Assembly: GCF_014196925.1 (NCBI RefSeq)
Contig: NZ_JACIEN010000001.1
Location: 1,652,387-1,716,386, forward strand
Source: Chelatococcus caeni
Lineage (GTDB): Bacteria; Pseudomonadota; Alphaproteobacteria; Rhizobiales; Beijerinckiaceae
Direction: 5' to 3'
Length of the DNA: 64,000 nt
Part shown: piece by piece, positions 19,203 to 28,845 of the stretch
Layout of the letters: each line of letters starts with the position of its first letter
How positions within the stretch are numbered: the first letter of the stretch is position 1
Program-made: the position numbers and the translations under genes
Notes under the pieces: model-generated
Told to the model about the DNA's origin: nothing
The model's input: the letters and a program-made list of their open reading frames with translations, nothing else
Databases searched by the model: none

Positions 19203-20435
19203 TCAGGCGAGCGAGACGGCGTTGCCGCCGTGGCGCACGAGCTTGCCGGCGAGCTCGAGCTCGAACAGCACGAGCTGGACCGAGCGGATCGGCAGCCCGG
19301 ATGCACGCACGAGGTCATCCACCGAAACAGGCGTGGCGCCCAGGAGCCCGATGACGCGGCCCATGTCGTCCCTCGCCGTCTCGCCTCCGTCGAACGACGC
19401 CGCGTAGCTGCCGGCCTCGGGCCGCTCCGCCGTCGCCCGCGGGGCCTCCCCCTCCAGGCGAGGCGGGTCGCCATCCAGCGCGTCGAGGTCGAGTTCGTCC
19501 CACAAGGGATCCTCATCCGCCCGCTCGCGCGTCGCGTCCATCAGGCCGAAGTCGCCCGCGGGCGCCTTCGCGACGAGCGGCGCGAGCCCGCGCACCACAT
19601 CCTCGGCGCTCGCGCACAGCGTGGCCCCCTCGCGGATGAGATCGTTGGTGCCCTCGGCCCGCAGGTCGAGCGGCGAGCCGGGGACGGCGAACACCTCCCG
19701 TCCCTGCTCCAGCGCGAACCGGGCGGTGATGAGCGAGCCGGAGCGCCGCGCGGCCTCGACCACGACGACGCCGAGCGACAGGCCCGAGACGATGCGGTTG
19801 CGGCGCGGAAAATCCCGCCCGCGCGGCTCCCATCCCATCGGCATTTCCGACACGACGACGCCGCGCGCGACGATCTCGTCGAGCAAGGGCGCGTTCTCGG
19901 CCGGATAGAGCCGGTCATGCCCACCGGCGAGGACGGCGACCGTCCCGGTGGCGAGGCTCGCGTTGTGGGCGCTCGTGTCGATGCCGCGGGCAAGCCCCGA
20001 CACCACCACGAAACCCGCCTCCCCCAATTCGCGCGCAAGGCGCTGGGTGAACTTGAGGCCGGCCGCGGAGGCGTTGCGCGAGCCGACGATGGAGACCATC
20101 GGCCGCGCGAACAGGGCAGCATCGCCGCGCAAGCCGATGAGCGGCGGCGCCGTGTCGATGGCCCTCAGCGTCAGCGGATAGTCCGGCTCGGACGGCGCTA
20201 CGAAGCGCACGCCGAACCGCGACGCCTGCGCCATCTCCCGCTCGGCTTCGCCGCGCGATGCCATGCGGATGGGGCGGCCGCGGCGGCGGCCGAGCTCCGG
20301 CAGCGCCTTGAGAACGGCAGCCGCGGTGCCGTAGCGGCCGATGAGCGTGCGGAAGGTGCGCGGTCCGATGCCCTCGCTGCGCAGCAGCTGCAGCCAGTCG
20401 AGGCGCTGCTCGTCGTCGAGACGAAATCCGCTCAT
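19203..20435 (-). CDS. dprA: DNA-processing protein DprA
   Basis: A 410-residue protein that binds single-stranded DNA and loads RecA during transformation. The Rossmann-like core contains [26 protein letters not shown] and [12 protein letters not shown], all diagnostic. It is followed by a low-complexity linker and a C-terminal winged-helix domain (about 345-410, [23 protein letters not shown]). The start is the ATG at 20435 because GGAG lies six bases upstream; an ATG at 20441 is the alternative. It is downstream of plsY on the same strand. Confidence 0.95.
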   Translation of the reverse strand: MSGFRLDDEQRLDWLQLLRSEGIGPRTFRTLIGRYGTAAAVLKALPELGRRRGRPIRMASRGEAEREMAQASRFGVRFVAPSEPDYPLTLRAIDTAPPLIGLRGDAALFARPMVSIVGSRNASAAGLKFTQRLARELGEAGFVVVSGLARGIDTSAHNASLATGTVAVLAGGHDRLYPAENAPLLDEIVARGVVVSEMPMGWEPRGRDFPRRNRIVSGLSLGVVVVEAARRSGSLITARFALEQGREVFAVPGSPLDLRAEGTNDLIREGATLCASAEDVVRGLAPLVAKAPAGDFGLMDATRERADEDPLWDELDLDALDGDPPRLEGEAPRATAERPEAGSYAASFDGGETARDDMGRVIGLLGATPVSVDDLVRASGLPIRSVQLVLFELELAGKLVRHGGNAVSLA

Positions 20436-20546
20436 GCCCATCTCCGTGAGGCCACGCCGGCGCACGGCGCGGCTGAACGGAGTGAGACTGCCCGGCGGCT
20501 GCGCCGGACGCAAGCCAAGGTTGCAGCGCCTGCGACGATGCAGCCT

Positions 20547-21161
20547 TCAGCCCTTCTGGCCGATCTTGCCCTCGGTGCCCTTGACGAGCCGCACGATGTT
20601 GCCCCGGTGCGCCCACCACAGCAGCACGACGAGGACGATCGCGAGCTCGCCCATCTGCCGCTCGCCCAGCATGAAGAAGGCGGCGACGGTCGCGAGGCTC
20701 GCAAGGAGCGCGGACAGCGAGGAATAGCGGGTCAGGAAGGCGCTTCCCAGCCACACGAGCGCGAAGACGAGCGCCACGAGCGGCTTGAGGCCGAGCGCGC
20801 AGCCGAGGAAGGTGGCGACGCCCTTGCCGCCGCGAAAGCGCAGCCAGACGGGATAGAGATGGCCGAGGAAGGCGCCGAGCGCGGCGAGGAGCGCCGTGTT
20901 CGGCCCCCATTGCGCGGCCACCACCACGGCAGCGGTGCCCTTGAGCATGTCGCCGAGGAGCGTCGCCGCGGCAAGGCCCTTGCGCCCCGTGCGCAGCACG
21001 TTGGTCGCGCCGATATTGCCGGAGCCGATGCTGCGCAGGTCTCCGGCGCCGGTCAGGCGCGTCAGAAGGATACCGAACGGGATCGATCCCAGCAGGTAGC
21101 CGAAGACGAGCGCAGCAAGAAAATAGGGCCAGGCGAGCGACCAGTTCATCGCTTCGGGCAT
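20547..21161 (-). CDS. plsY: Glycerol-3-phosphate acyltransferase PlsY
   Basis: A 204-residue inner-membrane enzyme that uses acyl-phosphate to acylate glycerol-3-phosphate, the first step of phospholipid synthesis. The three conserved cytoplasmic motifs are present: [18 protein letters not shown] and [18 protein letters not shown]. Five or more hydrophobic helices span the protein. The ATG at 21161 has GAGG seven bases upstream. Confidence 0.96.
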   Translation of the reverse strand: MPEAMNWSLAWPYFLAALVFGYLLGSIPFGILLTRLTGAGDLRSIGSGNIGATNVLRTGRKGLAAATLLGDMLKGTAAVVVAAQWGPNTALLAALGAFLGHLYPVWLRFRGGKGVATFLGCALGLKPLVALVFALVWLGSAFLTRYSSLSALLASLATVAAFFMLGERQMGELAIVLVVLLWWAHRGNIVRLVKGTEGKIGQKG

Positions 21162-21246
21162 GGGGCAGCCTCGGTTGTGGTTCCGTTGATGCCGATGTTG
21201 CACGCGGGCGGGCAGCGCGAAAAGGCCGCAAGCCCTGCCGCGGACA

Positions 21247-22566
21247 TCAGGAAGCGGGCGATGCGTCGTGGACCTTGCGACCGGCGACGAAGGTCTGCAG
21301 CACGCGCCCCTCGAGCCTCGCCTCGTCGAAGGGCGAGTTCTTGGAGCGCGAGTGCAGGGCCGCCTTGTCGAGCACATAGGGCTCGTCGGGGTCGATGAGG
21401 ATGAGATCGGCCGGCGCCCCTGCCGCCAGGCGCCCGGCCGGCAGGCCGAGCAGCGCGGCTGGCTGGCTCGCCATGGCGGCGAGCAGGCGGGCAAGGCCGA
21501 TATGGCCGGCATGGACGAGCCTCAGCCCCGCCGACAGCATGGTCTCGAGGCCGACCGCCCCGTCCGCCGCCTCGGCGAAGGGCAACCGCTTCGTCTCCAC
21601 GTCCTGCGGGTTGTGGTCGGAGACGACGACATCGATGACGCCGCGCGCCAGCGCGTCGACCACGGCGAGCCTGTCCTCCTCCGAGCGCAGCGGCGGCGAG
21701 AGCTTGAGGAAGGTGCGGTAGTCGCCGATGTCGCTCTCGTTGAGGGTGAGATTGTTGATCGACACGCCGCAGGTGACCGGCAGTCCCTCGGCCTTCGCCC
21801 GCTCGATGAGCGCGATGGAGGTGGCGCAGGACACCATGGCGGCGTGGTAGCGCGCGCCTGTCAACTGCACGAGCCTCAGGTCCCGCTCCAGCATGATGAT
21901 TTCGGCCTCCCGCGGCACGCCCGGCAGGCCGAGGCGGCTCGCGAGCTCGCCCTCGTTCATGACGCCGCTGCCGACGAGGTCGGGATCCTCCGTGTGGTGG
22001 AGGATGAGCGCACCGAAATCGCGCGCATAGGTGAGCGCGCGGCGCATCACCTGGGCATTGGTGACGGAGCGCGCGCCATCCGTGAAGGCCACGGCCCCGG
22101 CCTCCATGAGGAGGCCGAACTCGGTCATCTCCCGGCCTTCGAGGCCCTTGGTCAAAGCGGCGGCGGGGTGGATGTTGACGACGGCCGTGTCACGGGCGCG
22201 GCGCAGCAGGAAATCGACGATCGACGGTTCGTCGACGACGGGGTCCGTGTCCGGCATGCAGACCACGGTGGTGACGCCGCCGGCCGCCGCGGCCTCGCTC
22301 GCCGTCTTCAGCGTCTCGCGGTGCTCGGCCCCCGGCTCGCCGACGAAGGCGCGCATGTCGACGAGGCCCGGCGCCAGCACGCGCCCGCCGCAGTCGACCA
22401 CCTCGGCCCCGGCCGGGCCGGCGCGGCCGGGCTCGTCCCAGCCGATGTCCGCGATGACGCCGTCCTCGACGAGGAGCGCCCCTGCCGCCTCGCGCCCGCT
22501 CGCGGGATCGACGAGGCGGGCATTGGTGAAAACGAGGGCCCGCGCTTGTGTCGTGGGGGTCTTCAT
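21247..22566 (-). CDS. Dihydroorotase-like protein lacking metal ligands (PyrC'/PyrX type)
   Basis: A 439-residue amidohydrolase-fold protein encoded 13 bases after pyrB. The overall dihydroorotase scaffold is clear ([50 protein letters not shown]). The metal site is gone: the usual D-x-H-x-H reads DMRAF, the H-x-x-H region reads YHAAMVS, and the P-H-H motif reads INN. Pseudomonas PyrC' (PyrX) is known to be such an inactive homologue that assembles with aspartate transcarbamoylase. I infer the same structural role here, so the active dihydroorotase should be encoded elsewhere. Confidence 0.88.
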   Translation of the reverse strand: MKTPTTQARALVFTNARLVDPASGREAAGALLVEDGVIADIGWDEPGRAGPAGAEVVDCGGRVLAPGLVDMRAFVGEPGAEHRETLKTASEAAAAGGVTTVVCMPDTDPVVDEPSIVDFLLRRARDTAVVNIHPAAALTKGLEGREMTEFGLLMEAGAVAFTDGARSVTNAQVMRRALTYARDFGALILHHTEDPDLVGSGVMNEGELASRLGLPGVPREAEIIMLERDLRLVQLTGARYHAAMVSCATSIALIERAKAEGLPVTCGVSINNLTLNESDIGDYRTFLKLSPPLRSEEDRLAVVDALARGVIDVVVSDHNPQDVETKRLPFAEAADGAVGLETMLSAGLRLVHAGHIGLARLLAAMASQPAALLGLPAGRLAAGAPADLILIDPDEPYVLDKAALHSRSKNSPFDEARLEGRVLQTFVAGRKVHDASPAS

Positions 22567-22579
22567 CGGTCCTGCCCCC

Positions 22580-23533
22580 TCATCCGTTCGGAAGGTTGCG
22601 CGCCAGCGCCTCGAGCGTCGCCATGCGCACGGCGACCCCCATCTCCACCTGCTCGCGGATGAGCGACTGGGCGCCGTCGGCCACCTCCGAATCGATCTCG
22701 ACGCCCCGGTTCATGGGGCCCGGATGCATGACGAGGGCGTCGGGCTTCGCATAGGCGAGCTTCTCGCGGTCGAGGCCGAAGAAGCGGAAATATTCCTTCA
22801 CCGACGGCACGAAGGAGCCGTTCATGCGCTCCCGCTGCAGGCGCAGCATCATCACGATGTCGGCATCCGCCAGCCCCTTGCGCATGTCCGTGAAGACCTC
22901 GACGCCGAAGCGTTCGAGCCCGGAAGGCAGCAGCGTCGAGGGCCCGACGCAGCGCACGCGCGCGCCGAGCGCCTGCAGCAGGATGATGTTGGAGCGCGCC
23001 ACGCGCGAATGCAGCACGTCCCCGCAGATGGCGACGATCAGCCCCTCGATCCGCCCCTTGTTGCGGCGGATGGTGAGCGCGTCGAGCAGCGCCTGCGTCG
23101 GATGTTCGTGGGCGCCGTCGCCGGCATTGATGACGGCGCAGTCGACCTTGCGCGCGAGGAGATGCACGGCCCCGGCGGCATGGTGGCGCACGACGATGAT
23201 GTCCGGCCGCATGGCATTCAGCGTCGCCGCCGTGTCGATCAGCGTCTCGCCCTTCTTCACCGAGGAGGAGGAGACCGACATGTTCATCACGTCGGCGCCG
23301 AGGCGCTTGCCCGCGAGCTCGAAGGACGACTGCGTGCGCGTCGAGGGCTCGAAGAAGAGGTTGATCTGCGTGCGCCCGCGCAAGGTGGTGCGCTTCTTCT
23401 CGACCTGCCGGCTCACCTCCACGGCCTCGTCGGCCATGTCGAGCAGGGCGGTGATGTCGAGCGGCGAAAGACCCTCGATCCCCAGCAGGTGCCGGTGGGG
23501 AAAGCTCGGGCGGGGCGCGGTTGTGGCTGTCAT
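22580..23533 (-). CDS. pyrB: Aspartate carbamoyltransferase catalytic subunit
   Basis: A 317-residue enzyme that condenses carbamoyl phosphate with aspartate in pyrimidine synthesis. It has the carbamoyl-phosphate loop [15 protein letters not shown], the VRHHAAGA motif, [22 protein letters not shown] and the C-terminal [12 protein letters not shown]. No regulatory-chain gene (pyrI) is next to it. The neighbour is the pseudo-dihydroorotase, which fits the dodecameric ATCase/pseudo-DHOase arrangement. Confidence 0.97.
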   Translation of the reverse strand: MTATTAPRPSFPHRHLLGIEGLSPLDITALLDMADEAVEVSRQVEKKRTTLRGRTQINLFFEPSTRTQSSFELAGKRLGADVMNMSVSSSSVKKGETLIDTAATLNAMRPDIIVVRHHAAGAVHLLARKVDCAVINAGDGAHEHPTQALLDALTIRRNKGRIEGLIVAICGDVLHSRVARSNIILLQALGARVRCVGPSTLLPSGLERFGVEVFTDMRKGLADADIVMMLRLQRERMNGSFVPSVKEYFRFFGLDREKLAYAKPDALVMHPGPMNRGVEIDSEVADGAQSLIREQVEMGVAVRMATLEALARNLPNG

Positions 23534-23594
23534 CTTGAAGCCACCGCTATAGGCGGAGTCGCGCCGTTCGGCAACAAGCTCTCACCCCGGCCGC

Positions 23595-24197
23595 TCATGG
23601 CTTCGCCAGGCTCGCGACGATCAGCTGCGTAAAGGCCGAGACGGCGGCAGCCTCGGCGACGCGGCCGCGCACGACTTCCGCGCCGATCGCCTCGCCGGCC
23701 CCGAGGAAGCCGACGCAGGCGAGGCGCAGCCTCTCGCCGGTGAGGGCGGTATAGGGGCCGAAGGCTCTGCCATAGAGGGCGATGCAGCCGTCGACGAGCT
23801 CGCGCTGGACGGCCTCCATCGCCTCGTCGCCCTTGAGGGCGGCGGAGACGGCGAGCCATTCGCCGCCGGCGGCGCAACAGTCCACATGCGCCTGGGCGAC
23901 GACGCGGGCCACCTCGGCGAGTTGCCGCGGCGCCACGGCGAGCGCACGGCGCAGCGCCTCGACCTGCCGCTCGTCGAGCAGCCGATAGAGCGCGATCAGC
24001 AGCCCGGAGCGGGTGCCGAAGTGGTCATAGGCGATCGGCTTGGTCACGCCCGCCCGCTCGGCCACCGCCGCCAGGGTCAGCCCGTCCGTGCCCTCCTCCC
24101 GAACCATGGCGAGGGCGGTCTCCAGGAGCTGCGCCCGGCGCTCGCCCTTCGACAATCTGGCGGCCGGCGGCTCCCGCCCGGCAGCTTTTTTTTCCAT
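23595..24197 (-). CDS. TetR family transcriptional regulator
   Basis: A 200-residue repressor-type protein. Residues about 19-65 form the DNA-binding domain (RRAQLLETALAMVREEGTDGLTLAAVAERAGVTKPIAYDHFGTRSGLL). The rest is the helical ligand-binding and dimerisation part, with nothing that identifies the ligand. It is divergent from the oxidoreductase gene at 24324, and the shared gap holds two palindromes that are likely its operators. The ATG at 24197 is chosen as the first Met before the conserved domain. Confidence 0.92.
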   Translation of the reverse strand: MEKKAAGREPPAARLSKGERRAQLLETALAMVREEGTDGLTLAAVAERAGVTKPIAYDHFGTRSGLLIALYRLLDERQVEALRRALAVAPRQLAEVARVVAQAHVDCCAAGGEWLAVSAALKGDEAMEAVQRELVDGCIALYGRAFGPYTALTGERLRLACVGFLGAGEAIGAEVVRGRVAEAAAVSAFTQLIVASLAKP

Positions 24198-24241
24198 GGC
24201 TCCTCGGCGCCCTGCTCTTCGCCGCTTGACAGCAGACAGGC

Positions 24242-24270
24242 AACTTACCACTAGTAAGTTACCATTGGTA
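24242..24270. promoter_or_regulatory. Tandem palindromic operator for the TetR divergon
   Basis: AACTTAC (24242-24248) and GTAAGTT (24254-24260) are perfect seven-base arms around CACTA. It is followed immediately by a second palindrome, TACCA-T-TGGTA (24260-24270). It lies 45 bases upstream of the regulator start and 54 bases upstream of the oxidoreductase start, so one site could control both. Confidence 0.75.
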
Positions 24271-24323
24271 GCAATCAGCCGGAGCGCGCCCGGCTCCCCG
24301 GATACAGAGGAGCAAGACCCGAA

Positions 24324-25334
24324 ATGTCAATGCAACACCCGGCGCCGGTGCTCGTCATCGGCGGCTCAGGCGTCGTCGGCGCGCAGGCGGCCGCCATGCT
24401 GCGCCGTTTCCACCCTTCCCTGCCCCTCGTCATCGGCGGACGCGACCGTGCGAAGGCCGGGCGTGTGGCCGCCGCGATCGGCAACGCCTCTGCCATGCAC
24501 GTCGACATCGACGTCGCCGGCCTCGCCCTGTCCGAGGACGCACGCTTCAGTGCCATCGTCGTCTTCGTCAAGGACGCGGCCCTCCACGCGCTCGACTACG
24601 CGCAGCGGCACGGGCTGCCTCACGTCAGCGTATCGAGCGGCGTCTTCGAGGTGGGCCCGGAGATGGCGCGCCACATCCACCGCCCCGCAGCCGCGCCGAT
24701 CCTGATGGCGAGCAACTGGCTCGCCGGTGCCGCCACCTTTCCCACCCTCGTCTTCGCCCGGGATTTCCGTCGTATCGACACTATCGCCATCGCAGCGGTT
24801 CTCGACGAGGAGGACATGGGTGGCCCGGCGGCCTATGCCGATTTCGACCGGCTCACCACCGCCGCGCCGCACGCCCTGATGCTGAAGGATGGACGCTGGC
24901 TTTGGGCGGCCGGCGACGACGCCGCGCGGAACGTGCGTGACGTCGGCGGCAACGAGGTGGTGGCGAGCGCCTATTCGCCGTTCGACGTGCTCAGCCTCGC
25001 CGACACGACCGGCGCCCCCAACATCCGTTTCGACCTGGTCTATGGCCAGTCCGCCAGCCGCCGCCGCGGAGAGCCGTTCTCCACCGAGATCATCATCGAG
25101 ATCGACGGCGAGGGCGCCGACGGGGACCGGCTGGCCCGGCGCTACGAGCTCGTGCATCCCGAAGGCCAGGCGCCGCTCACGGCCCTCGGCGCCACGCTGG
25201 CCGTGGAGCGCCTGCTCGGCCTCGCCGGCGGCGGCCCCGTCGCACCCGGCCTCTATCTGCCGGAGGTGCTGATCGAGCCTGCCTACGCGCTTCGGCGCAT
25301 GCGGGAGATCGGCACCACCATGCGCCAGGTCTGA
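24324..25334 (+). CDS. Saccharopine dehydrogenase-like NAD(P)-binding oxidoreductase
   Basis: A 336-residue soluble protein. The N-terminus is a dinucleotide-binding Rossmann fold, VLVIGGSGVVGAQAAAMLRR, followed by LVIGGRDRAKAGRVAAAI, the layout of the saccharopine dehydrogenase NADP-binding family. The C-terminal part is not informative about substrate. GAGGAG upstream supports the ATG. Divergence from a TetR gene with clear operator sequences suggests inducible expression by a small molecule, perhaps its substrate. The reaction is unknown. Confidence 0.82.
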   Translation: MSMQHPAPVLVIGGSGVVGAQAAAMLRRFHPSLPLVIGGRDRAKAGRVAAAIGNASAMHVDIDVAGLALSEDARFSAIVVFVKDAALHALDYAQRHGLPHVSVSSGVFEVGPEMARHIHRPAAAPILMASNWLAGAATFPTLVFARDFRRIDTIAIAAVLDEEDMGGPAAYADFDRLTTAAPHALMLKDGRWLWAAGDDAARNVRDVGGNEVVASAYSPFDVLSLADTTGAPNIRFDLVYGQSASRRRGEPFSTEIIIEIDGEGADGDRLARRYELVHPEGQAPLTALGATLAVERLLGLAGGGPVAPGLYLPEVLIEPAYALRRMREIGTTMRQV

Positions 25335-25414
25335 GGCGACGGCAGGGCGGCAGGCCATGGGGAACCACCCGGCGGCCGGCGCGTTGGAAGACGGGGCGAA
25401 AAGGAGAGTTAAGA

Positions 25415-25771
25415 ATGACACGCCTACCTTATCTGCTCGCGTCCGCACTCCTTGCTGCGGGCATGACAGGAGCCATGGCGCAGACAACCGTGATCGAGAC
25501 GCCCGGGCCGACGATCGAGATCGCGCCGGAACAGGAGACGGTCGTTCGCCGCTACGTCATCGAGCGTCGCCCGGCGCCGGTCGTTCTCGAGCGCGAAGTC
25601 ACGGTCGGCGCCGAATTGCCGCCGGACGTCGTACTCCACGACTTCTCACCTGAGATCATCGAGACGGCACCGGGTCTGCGCGACTACGAGTACGTGACCA
25701 CCGAGAACGAGATTCTCGTGGTCGAACCCTCGACCCGTCGGGTGGTGCGCGTTCTCGAAGCGACGGACTGA
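25415..25771 (+). CDS. DUF1236 secreted protein
   Basis: A 118-residue protein with a signal peptide (core about residues 5-18, cleavage near GAMA). The mature part contains one DUF1236-like unit: VRRYVIERRPAPVVLEREV, VGAELPPDVVLHDF, and the terminal YEYVTTENEILVVEPSTRRVVRVLE. This exported family is common in Hyphomicrobiales and has no known function. AAGGAGAG precedes the ATG. Confidence 0.85.
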   Translation: MTRLPYLLASALLAAGMTGAMAQTTVIETPGPTIEIAPEQETVVRRYVIERRPAPVVLEREVTVGAELPPDVVLHDFSPEIIETAPGLRDYEYVTTENEILVVEPSTRRVVRVLEATD

Positions 25772-26001
25772 CGCATCGGCTGGAAGCCATAGCCGACGCT
25801 CCAACAGCGCTGGCAAGGGGTATCGGTAACGCGAGGGAGGACCGGCGGCCATGCCGCCGGTCCGGTCGTTTGCGGCAGCCGGCAGCCTTGACTTCCGCCG
25901 CGGAATGCTGCATCTCCCGAGCCGAACGGCCGGGCGACTCCGGCCCTTTTGGTTTTTCGCGACGGGCTTGCCACAGCAGCCCCGCATGAAGAGGTGCCGC
26001 C

Positions 26002-26169
26002 ATGGCCAAGGCTACGACGATCAAGATCAAGCTCGTCTCGACCGCCGACACGGGCTATTTCTACGTGACGACGAAGAACACGCGCACGATGACCGACAAG
26101 TTCGCCATCAAGAAGTACGACCCGGTCGCGCGCAAGCACGTCGAGTTCAAGGAACACAAGATCAAGTGA
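26002..26169 (+). CDS. rpmG: 50S ribosomal protein L33
   Basis: A 55-residue protein, [20 protein letters not shown] at the start and VEFKEHKIK at the end, matching bacterial L33. It has no cysteines, so it is the zinc-free form. GAGG lies ten bases before the ATG. A strong intrinsic terminator follows 74 bases downstream. Confidence 0.96.
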   Translation: MAKATTIKIKLVSTADTGYFYVTTKNTRTMTDKFAIKKYDPVARKHVEFKEHKIK

Positions 26170-26242
26170 GCTCGGCGGGATCGGCGGCCGGCGGCGGATA
26201 AGCCCACCGGCCCGCGATGCCACGATAGCGTGATCCTGCAAG

Positions 26243-26267
26243 AAAGGCGCCCAATGGGCGCCTTTTT
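26243..26267 (+). terminator. Rho-independent terminator of rpmG
   Basis: Perfect ten-base arms AAAGGCGCCC (26243-26252) and GGGCGCCTTT (26256-26265) enclose a three-base loop and end in a five-base T run. There is nothing else recognisable between here and the pleD stop at 26546. Confidence 0.93.
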
Positions 26268-26521
26268 GATTCCGGCCGGCGGCCGGAGAATCGGGATGCA
26301 CTGTCAGAACAATGAGGTGGCCGGCCGGAAGCGGGTTCGAGGAGGCCACGTAACCGCTTCCGTGCCGGCCGAACCCCACGGGACCCAGGAGATGCGGCGG
26401 ACCTGAGCATCCGTAGGGAAACTTGCTGCGGGCCAGCGGCCTCGCATGCCGACAACCTACATCCGCGGCGCCAGAATGCAATCGCGGAAATGGCTCAACG
26501 GGTGCAAACCTGCGCGCACGG

Positions 26522-26563
26522 TTAAGCGCCCCATCAGGCGCCCCATTAGGCGCCCCATGCCGC
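26522..26563. repeat. Triplicated 12-base repeat across the pleD stop
   Basis: The word GGGGCGCC followed by TAAT, TGAT or TTAA (minus strand) is repeated three times, each with an in-frame-looking stop and ATGG start. The first copy encodes the last codons of pleD and its TAA; the others lie just past it. Confidence 0.6.
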
Positions 26564-27943
26564 CGCCTCGCCCGCGGCGGCCACCACACGGTTGCGGCCC
26601 GCGGCCTTCGCCCGGTAGAGCGCCATGTCGGCCCGCTTGAAGAGCGCCTGGATCGAGCCGTCGCCGGGCAAGAGACTGGCGACGCCGATGGAGACGGTCA
26701 CATCGAGCGCGACCCTGCCCCGCTGCACGACGAAGGGTTCGCCCTCGACACGCATCCGGACCCGCTCGGCGACCGCCTCGGCGGCCTCGAGCGGCGTTCC
26801 CGGCACGATGACGACGATCTCCTCGCCGCCGAAGCGGCAGACCGTGTCGATGCCGCGGGTGTGGGTCTGCACGCGCCGGGCGAATTCGCGCAGGACCTCG
26901 TCGCCGACGTCGTGGCCGAAGCCGTCGTTGATCAGCTTGAAGCGGTCGATGTCGAGCAGCAGCAGCGACAGGCTGTCGCCGCTCTCCCGCGCCTGGGTGA
27001 AGGTGGTGCGCAGCTTCCCGTCGAGATAACGGCGATTGTAGAGGCCCGTCAGCGGATCGAGCACCGCAAGGGCGAGCGATGCCTGCACGCTGGCCCGCAG
27101 GCTGTCGGCATAGCGCTTGCGGCGCACCTGGGTGCGCACGCGCGCCACGAGCTCGCTGTGCTCCACCGGCCGCAGCAGATAGTCGTGCACGCCGATGTCG
27201 AGCCCGCGCAGGATGGCGGGGCGCTGGCTCTCGTCCGCCACCATCAGCACGACCGCGTTGCGAGAACGCTCCATGGCCCGCAGGTTGCTGCACAGCCGCA
27301 GCCCGTCCGCCCCGGCCAGGCCGAGGCTGACGATGAAGACGTCGAAATCCTCCTCCGCCACCCGCGCGAGCGCCTCCGCCGGCGTTTCGACGACGCAGAC
27401 GGCATGATCGACGGCGAGTGCCGCCTGCATCCGGGCCGCCGTCTCCGGCCGATCCTCGACCACGAGAACCTGCGCGTCGCGTCCCGTCTCGAGCGTCGCC
27501 CCCGCCAAGGGGTCGTCGACGATGCCGAGCCCGCGCGAGGCCAGCACGCGGTTGCGCAATTCGTCGGTGAGGGTCTTCAGGCGCACGAGGCTGCGCACGC
27601 GCGCGATGAGGGCGAGGTCGTCGACCGGCTTCGTCAGGAAGTCGTCGGCCCCGGCCTCGAGGCCGCGCAGGCGGTCGCTCGGCTCGTCGAGCGCCGTCAC
27701 CATGACGACGGGGATATGGGCCGTCGCCGGATCGTGCTTGAGCCGGCGGCAGACCTCCAGCCCGTCCATGCCCGGCATCATGACGTCGAGCAGGATGATG
27801 TCGCACAGGTTCTCGGCGCAGAGCGCCAGGGCCTGCGGCCCGCTCGAAGCGGTGAGGACCTCGAAATATTCCGCCGTCAGCCGCGCCTCGAGCAGCTTCA
27901 CATTCGTCGGCGTGTCGTCAACTACGAGGATCCGGGCGGACAT
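26546..27943 (-). CDS. pleD: PleD-type diguanylate cyclase response regulator (REC-REC-GGDEF)
   Basis: A 465-residue signalling protein that makes cyclic di-GMP. Receiver 1 (1-120) has phospho-acceptor Asp53 in DIILLDVMMPG and the TKP motif. Receiver 2 (about 157-280) is degenerate, with Ser at the acceptor position (FIVSLGLAG), as in Caulobacter PleD where it serves dimerisation. The GGDEF domain (about 285-455) has the active-site GGEEI at 372-376 and an intact inhibitory I-site R-x-x-D (RGID, 363-366). It is 18 bases downstream of divK. In Caulobacter PleD is activated by phosphorylation and drives the swarmer-to-stalked transition. Confidence 0.95.
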   Translation of the reverse strand: MSARILVVDDTPTNVKLLEARLTAEYFEVLTASSGPQALALCAENLCDIILLDVMMPGMDGLEVCRRLKHDPATAHIPVVMVTALDEPSDRLRGLEAGADDFLTKPVDDLALIARVRSLVRLKTLTDELRNRVLASRGLGIVDDPLAGATLETGRDAQVLVVEDRPETAARMQAALAVDHAVCVVETPAEALARVAEEDFDVFIVSLGLAGADGLRLCSNLRAMERSRNAVVLMVADESQRPAILRGLDIGVHDYLLRPVEHSELVARVRTQVRRKRYADSLRASVQASLALAVLDPLTGLYNRRYLDGKLRTTFTQARESGDSLSLLLLDIDRFKLINDGFGHDVGDEVLREFARRVQTHTRGIDTVCRFGGEEIVVIVPGTPLEAAEAVAERVRMRVEGEPFVVQRGRVALDVTVSIGVASLLPGDGSIQALFKRADMALYRAKAAGRNRVVAAAGEAAAWGA

Positions 27944-27961
27944 GGGGCGATGTGGCTCGTC

Positions 27962-28333
27962 TCAGGCAGCGTCGAGATAGTTTCTAACGGTTTCGAGAAA
28001 TTTGGCCACCGAGATCGGCTTGGAGAGATAGGCCTCGCAGCCGCCCTCCCGGATGCGCTCCTCGTCGCCCTTCATGGCGAAGGCCGTGACGGCGATGACG
28101 GGGATCGCCTTGAGCTCCTCGTCCTGCTTCAGCCATTTCGTCACCTCGAGGCCGGAGACCTCGGGCAGCTGGATGTCCATGAGGATGAGGTCCGGCCGGT
28201 GCGCGCGTGCGATTTCCATCGCCTCGACGCCGCTTGCGGTCTTCAGCGTCGCATAGCCGTGGGCCTCGAGGAGGTCGCTGAACAGCTTCATGTTCAGGTC
28301 GTTGTCTTCGACGATGAGAACGGTCTTCGGCAT
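27962..28333 (-). CDS. divK: Single-domain response regulator DivK
   Basis: A 123-residue stand-alone receiver. It has acidic residues ED at 9-10, phospho-acceptor Asp53 in [14 protein letters not shown] and a conserved Lys in YLSKPISV. The sequence [18 protein letters not shown] is typical of alphaproteobacterial DivK, a cell-cycle regulator that acts on the PleC/DivJ/DivL kinases. Pairing with pleD is conserved from Caulobacter to rhizobia. The start at 28333 avoids a non-conserved upstream extension. Confidence 0.95.
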   Translation of the reverse strand: MPKTVLIVEDNDLNMKLFSDLLEAHGYATLKTASGVEAMEIARAHRPDLILMDIQLPEVSGLEVTKWLKQDEELKAIPVIAVTAFAMKGDEERIREGGCEAYLSKPISVAKFLETVRNYLDAA

Positions 28334-28438
28334 ATGCGACGCCTCTTGCGCGGCGGGCCCGCTCCATCCGCGATGGACAGGCGGGCTCTCACTTCCCTGT
28401 AAGATCGATGCTAGAGATAGCAGCCCACCCGTTGATGA

Positions 28439-28753
28439 ATGGCAAATCTGATCCACGAAATGCGGCCGAACAAGTCATTGTCCGCAGCGCAAGCGGAAAA
28501 CTGCGCCATCACCGCCCTTTCCTTCCTGGCGGCCGATCCCGAGCGGCTGGGGCGCTTCCTCGCCCTCACCGGCCTCGGTCCCGAGAACATTCGTGCGGCA
28601 GCGACCGAGCCGCGCTTTCTCGTCTCGGTCCTCGACCACCTGCTCGCGGACGAATCGCTGCTGCTCGCCTTTGCCGCCAACAACAATCTCGCCCCCGAGC
28701 ACGTCGCGCTCGCCAGGGCCGTCCTCGATCCGGACCCGGGCAGCGGGCTGTGA
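28439..28753 (+). CDS. DUF3572 family protein
   Basis: A 104-residue all-helical soluble protein with the family pattern [23 protein letters not shown] and [34 protein letters not shown]. Function is unknown. It is divergent from divK and lies directly upstream of dinB. A Met at residue 8 is an alternative start. Confidence 0.83.
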   Translation: MANLIHEMRPNKSLSAAQAENCAITALSFLAADPERLGRFLALTGLGPENIRAAATEPRFLVSVLDHLLADESLLLAFAANNNLAPEHVALARAVLDPDPGSGL

Positions 28754-28845
28754 GGCAGCGGCAGGCTGGTGCCGATTGCCGACGGCCCAGGGCCGATGGA
28801 TGATGCTCTCCCGCCGGATTCGGGCGGGCACGGAAACATGAAACC

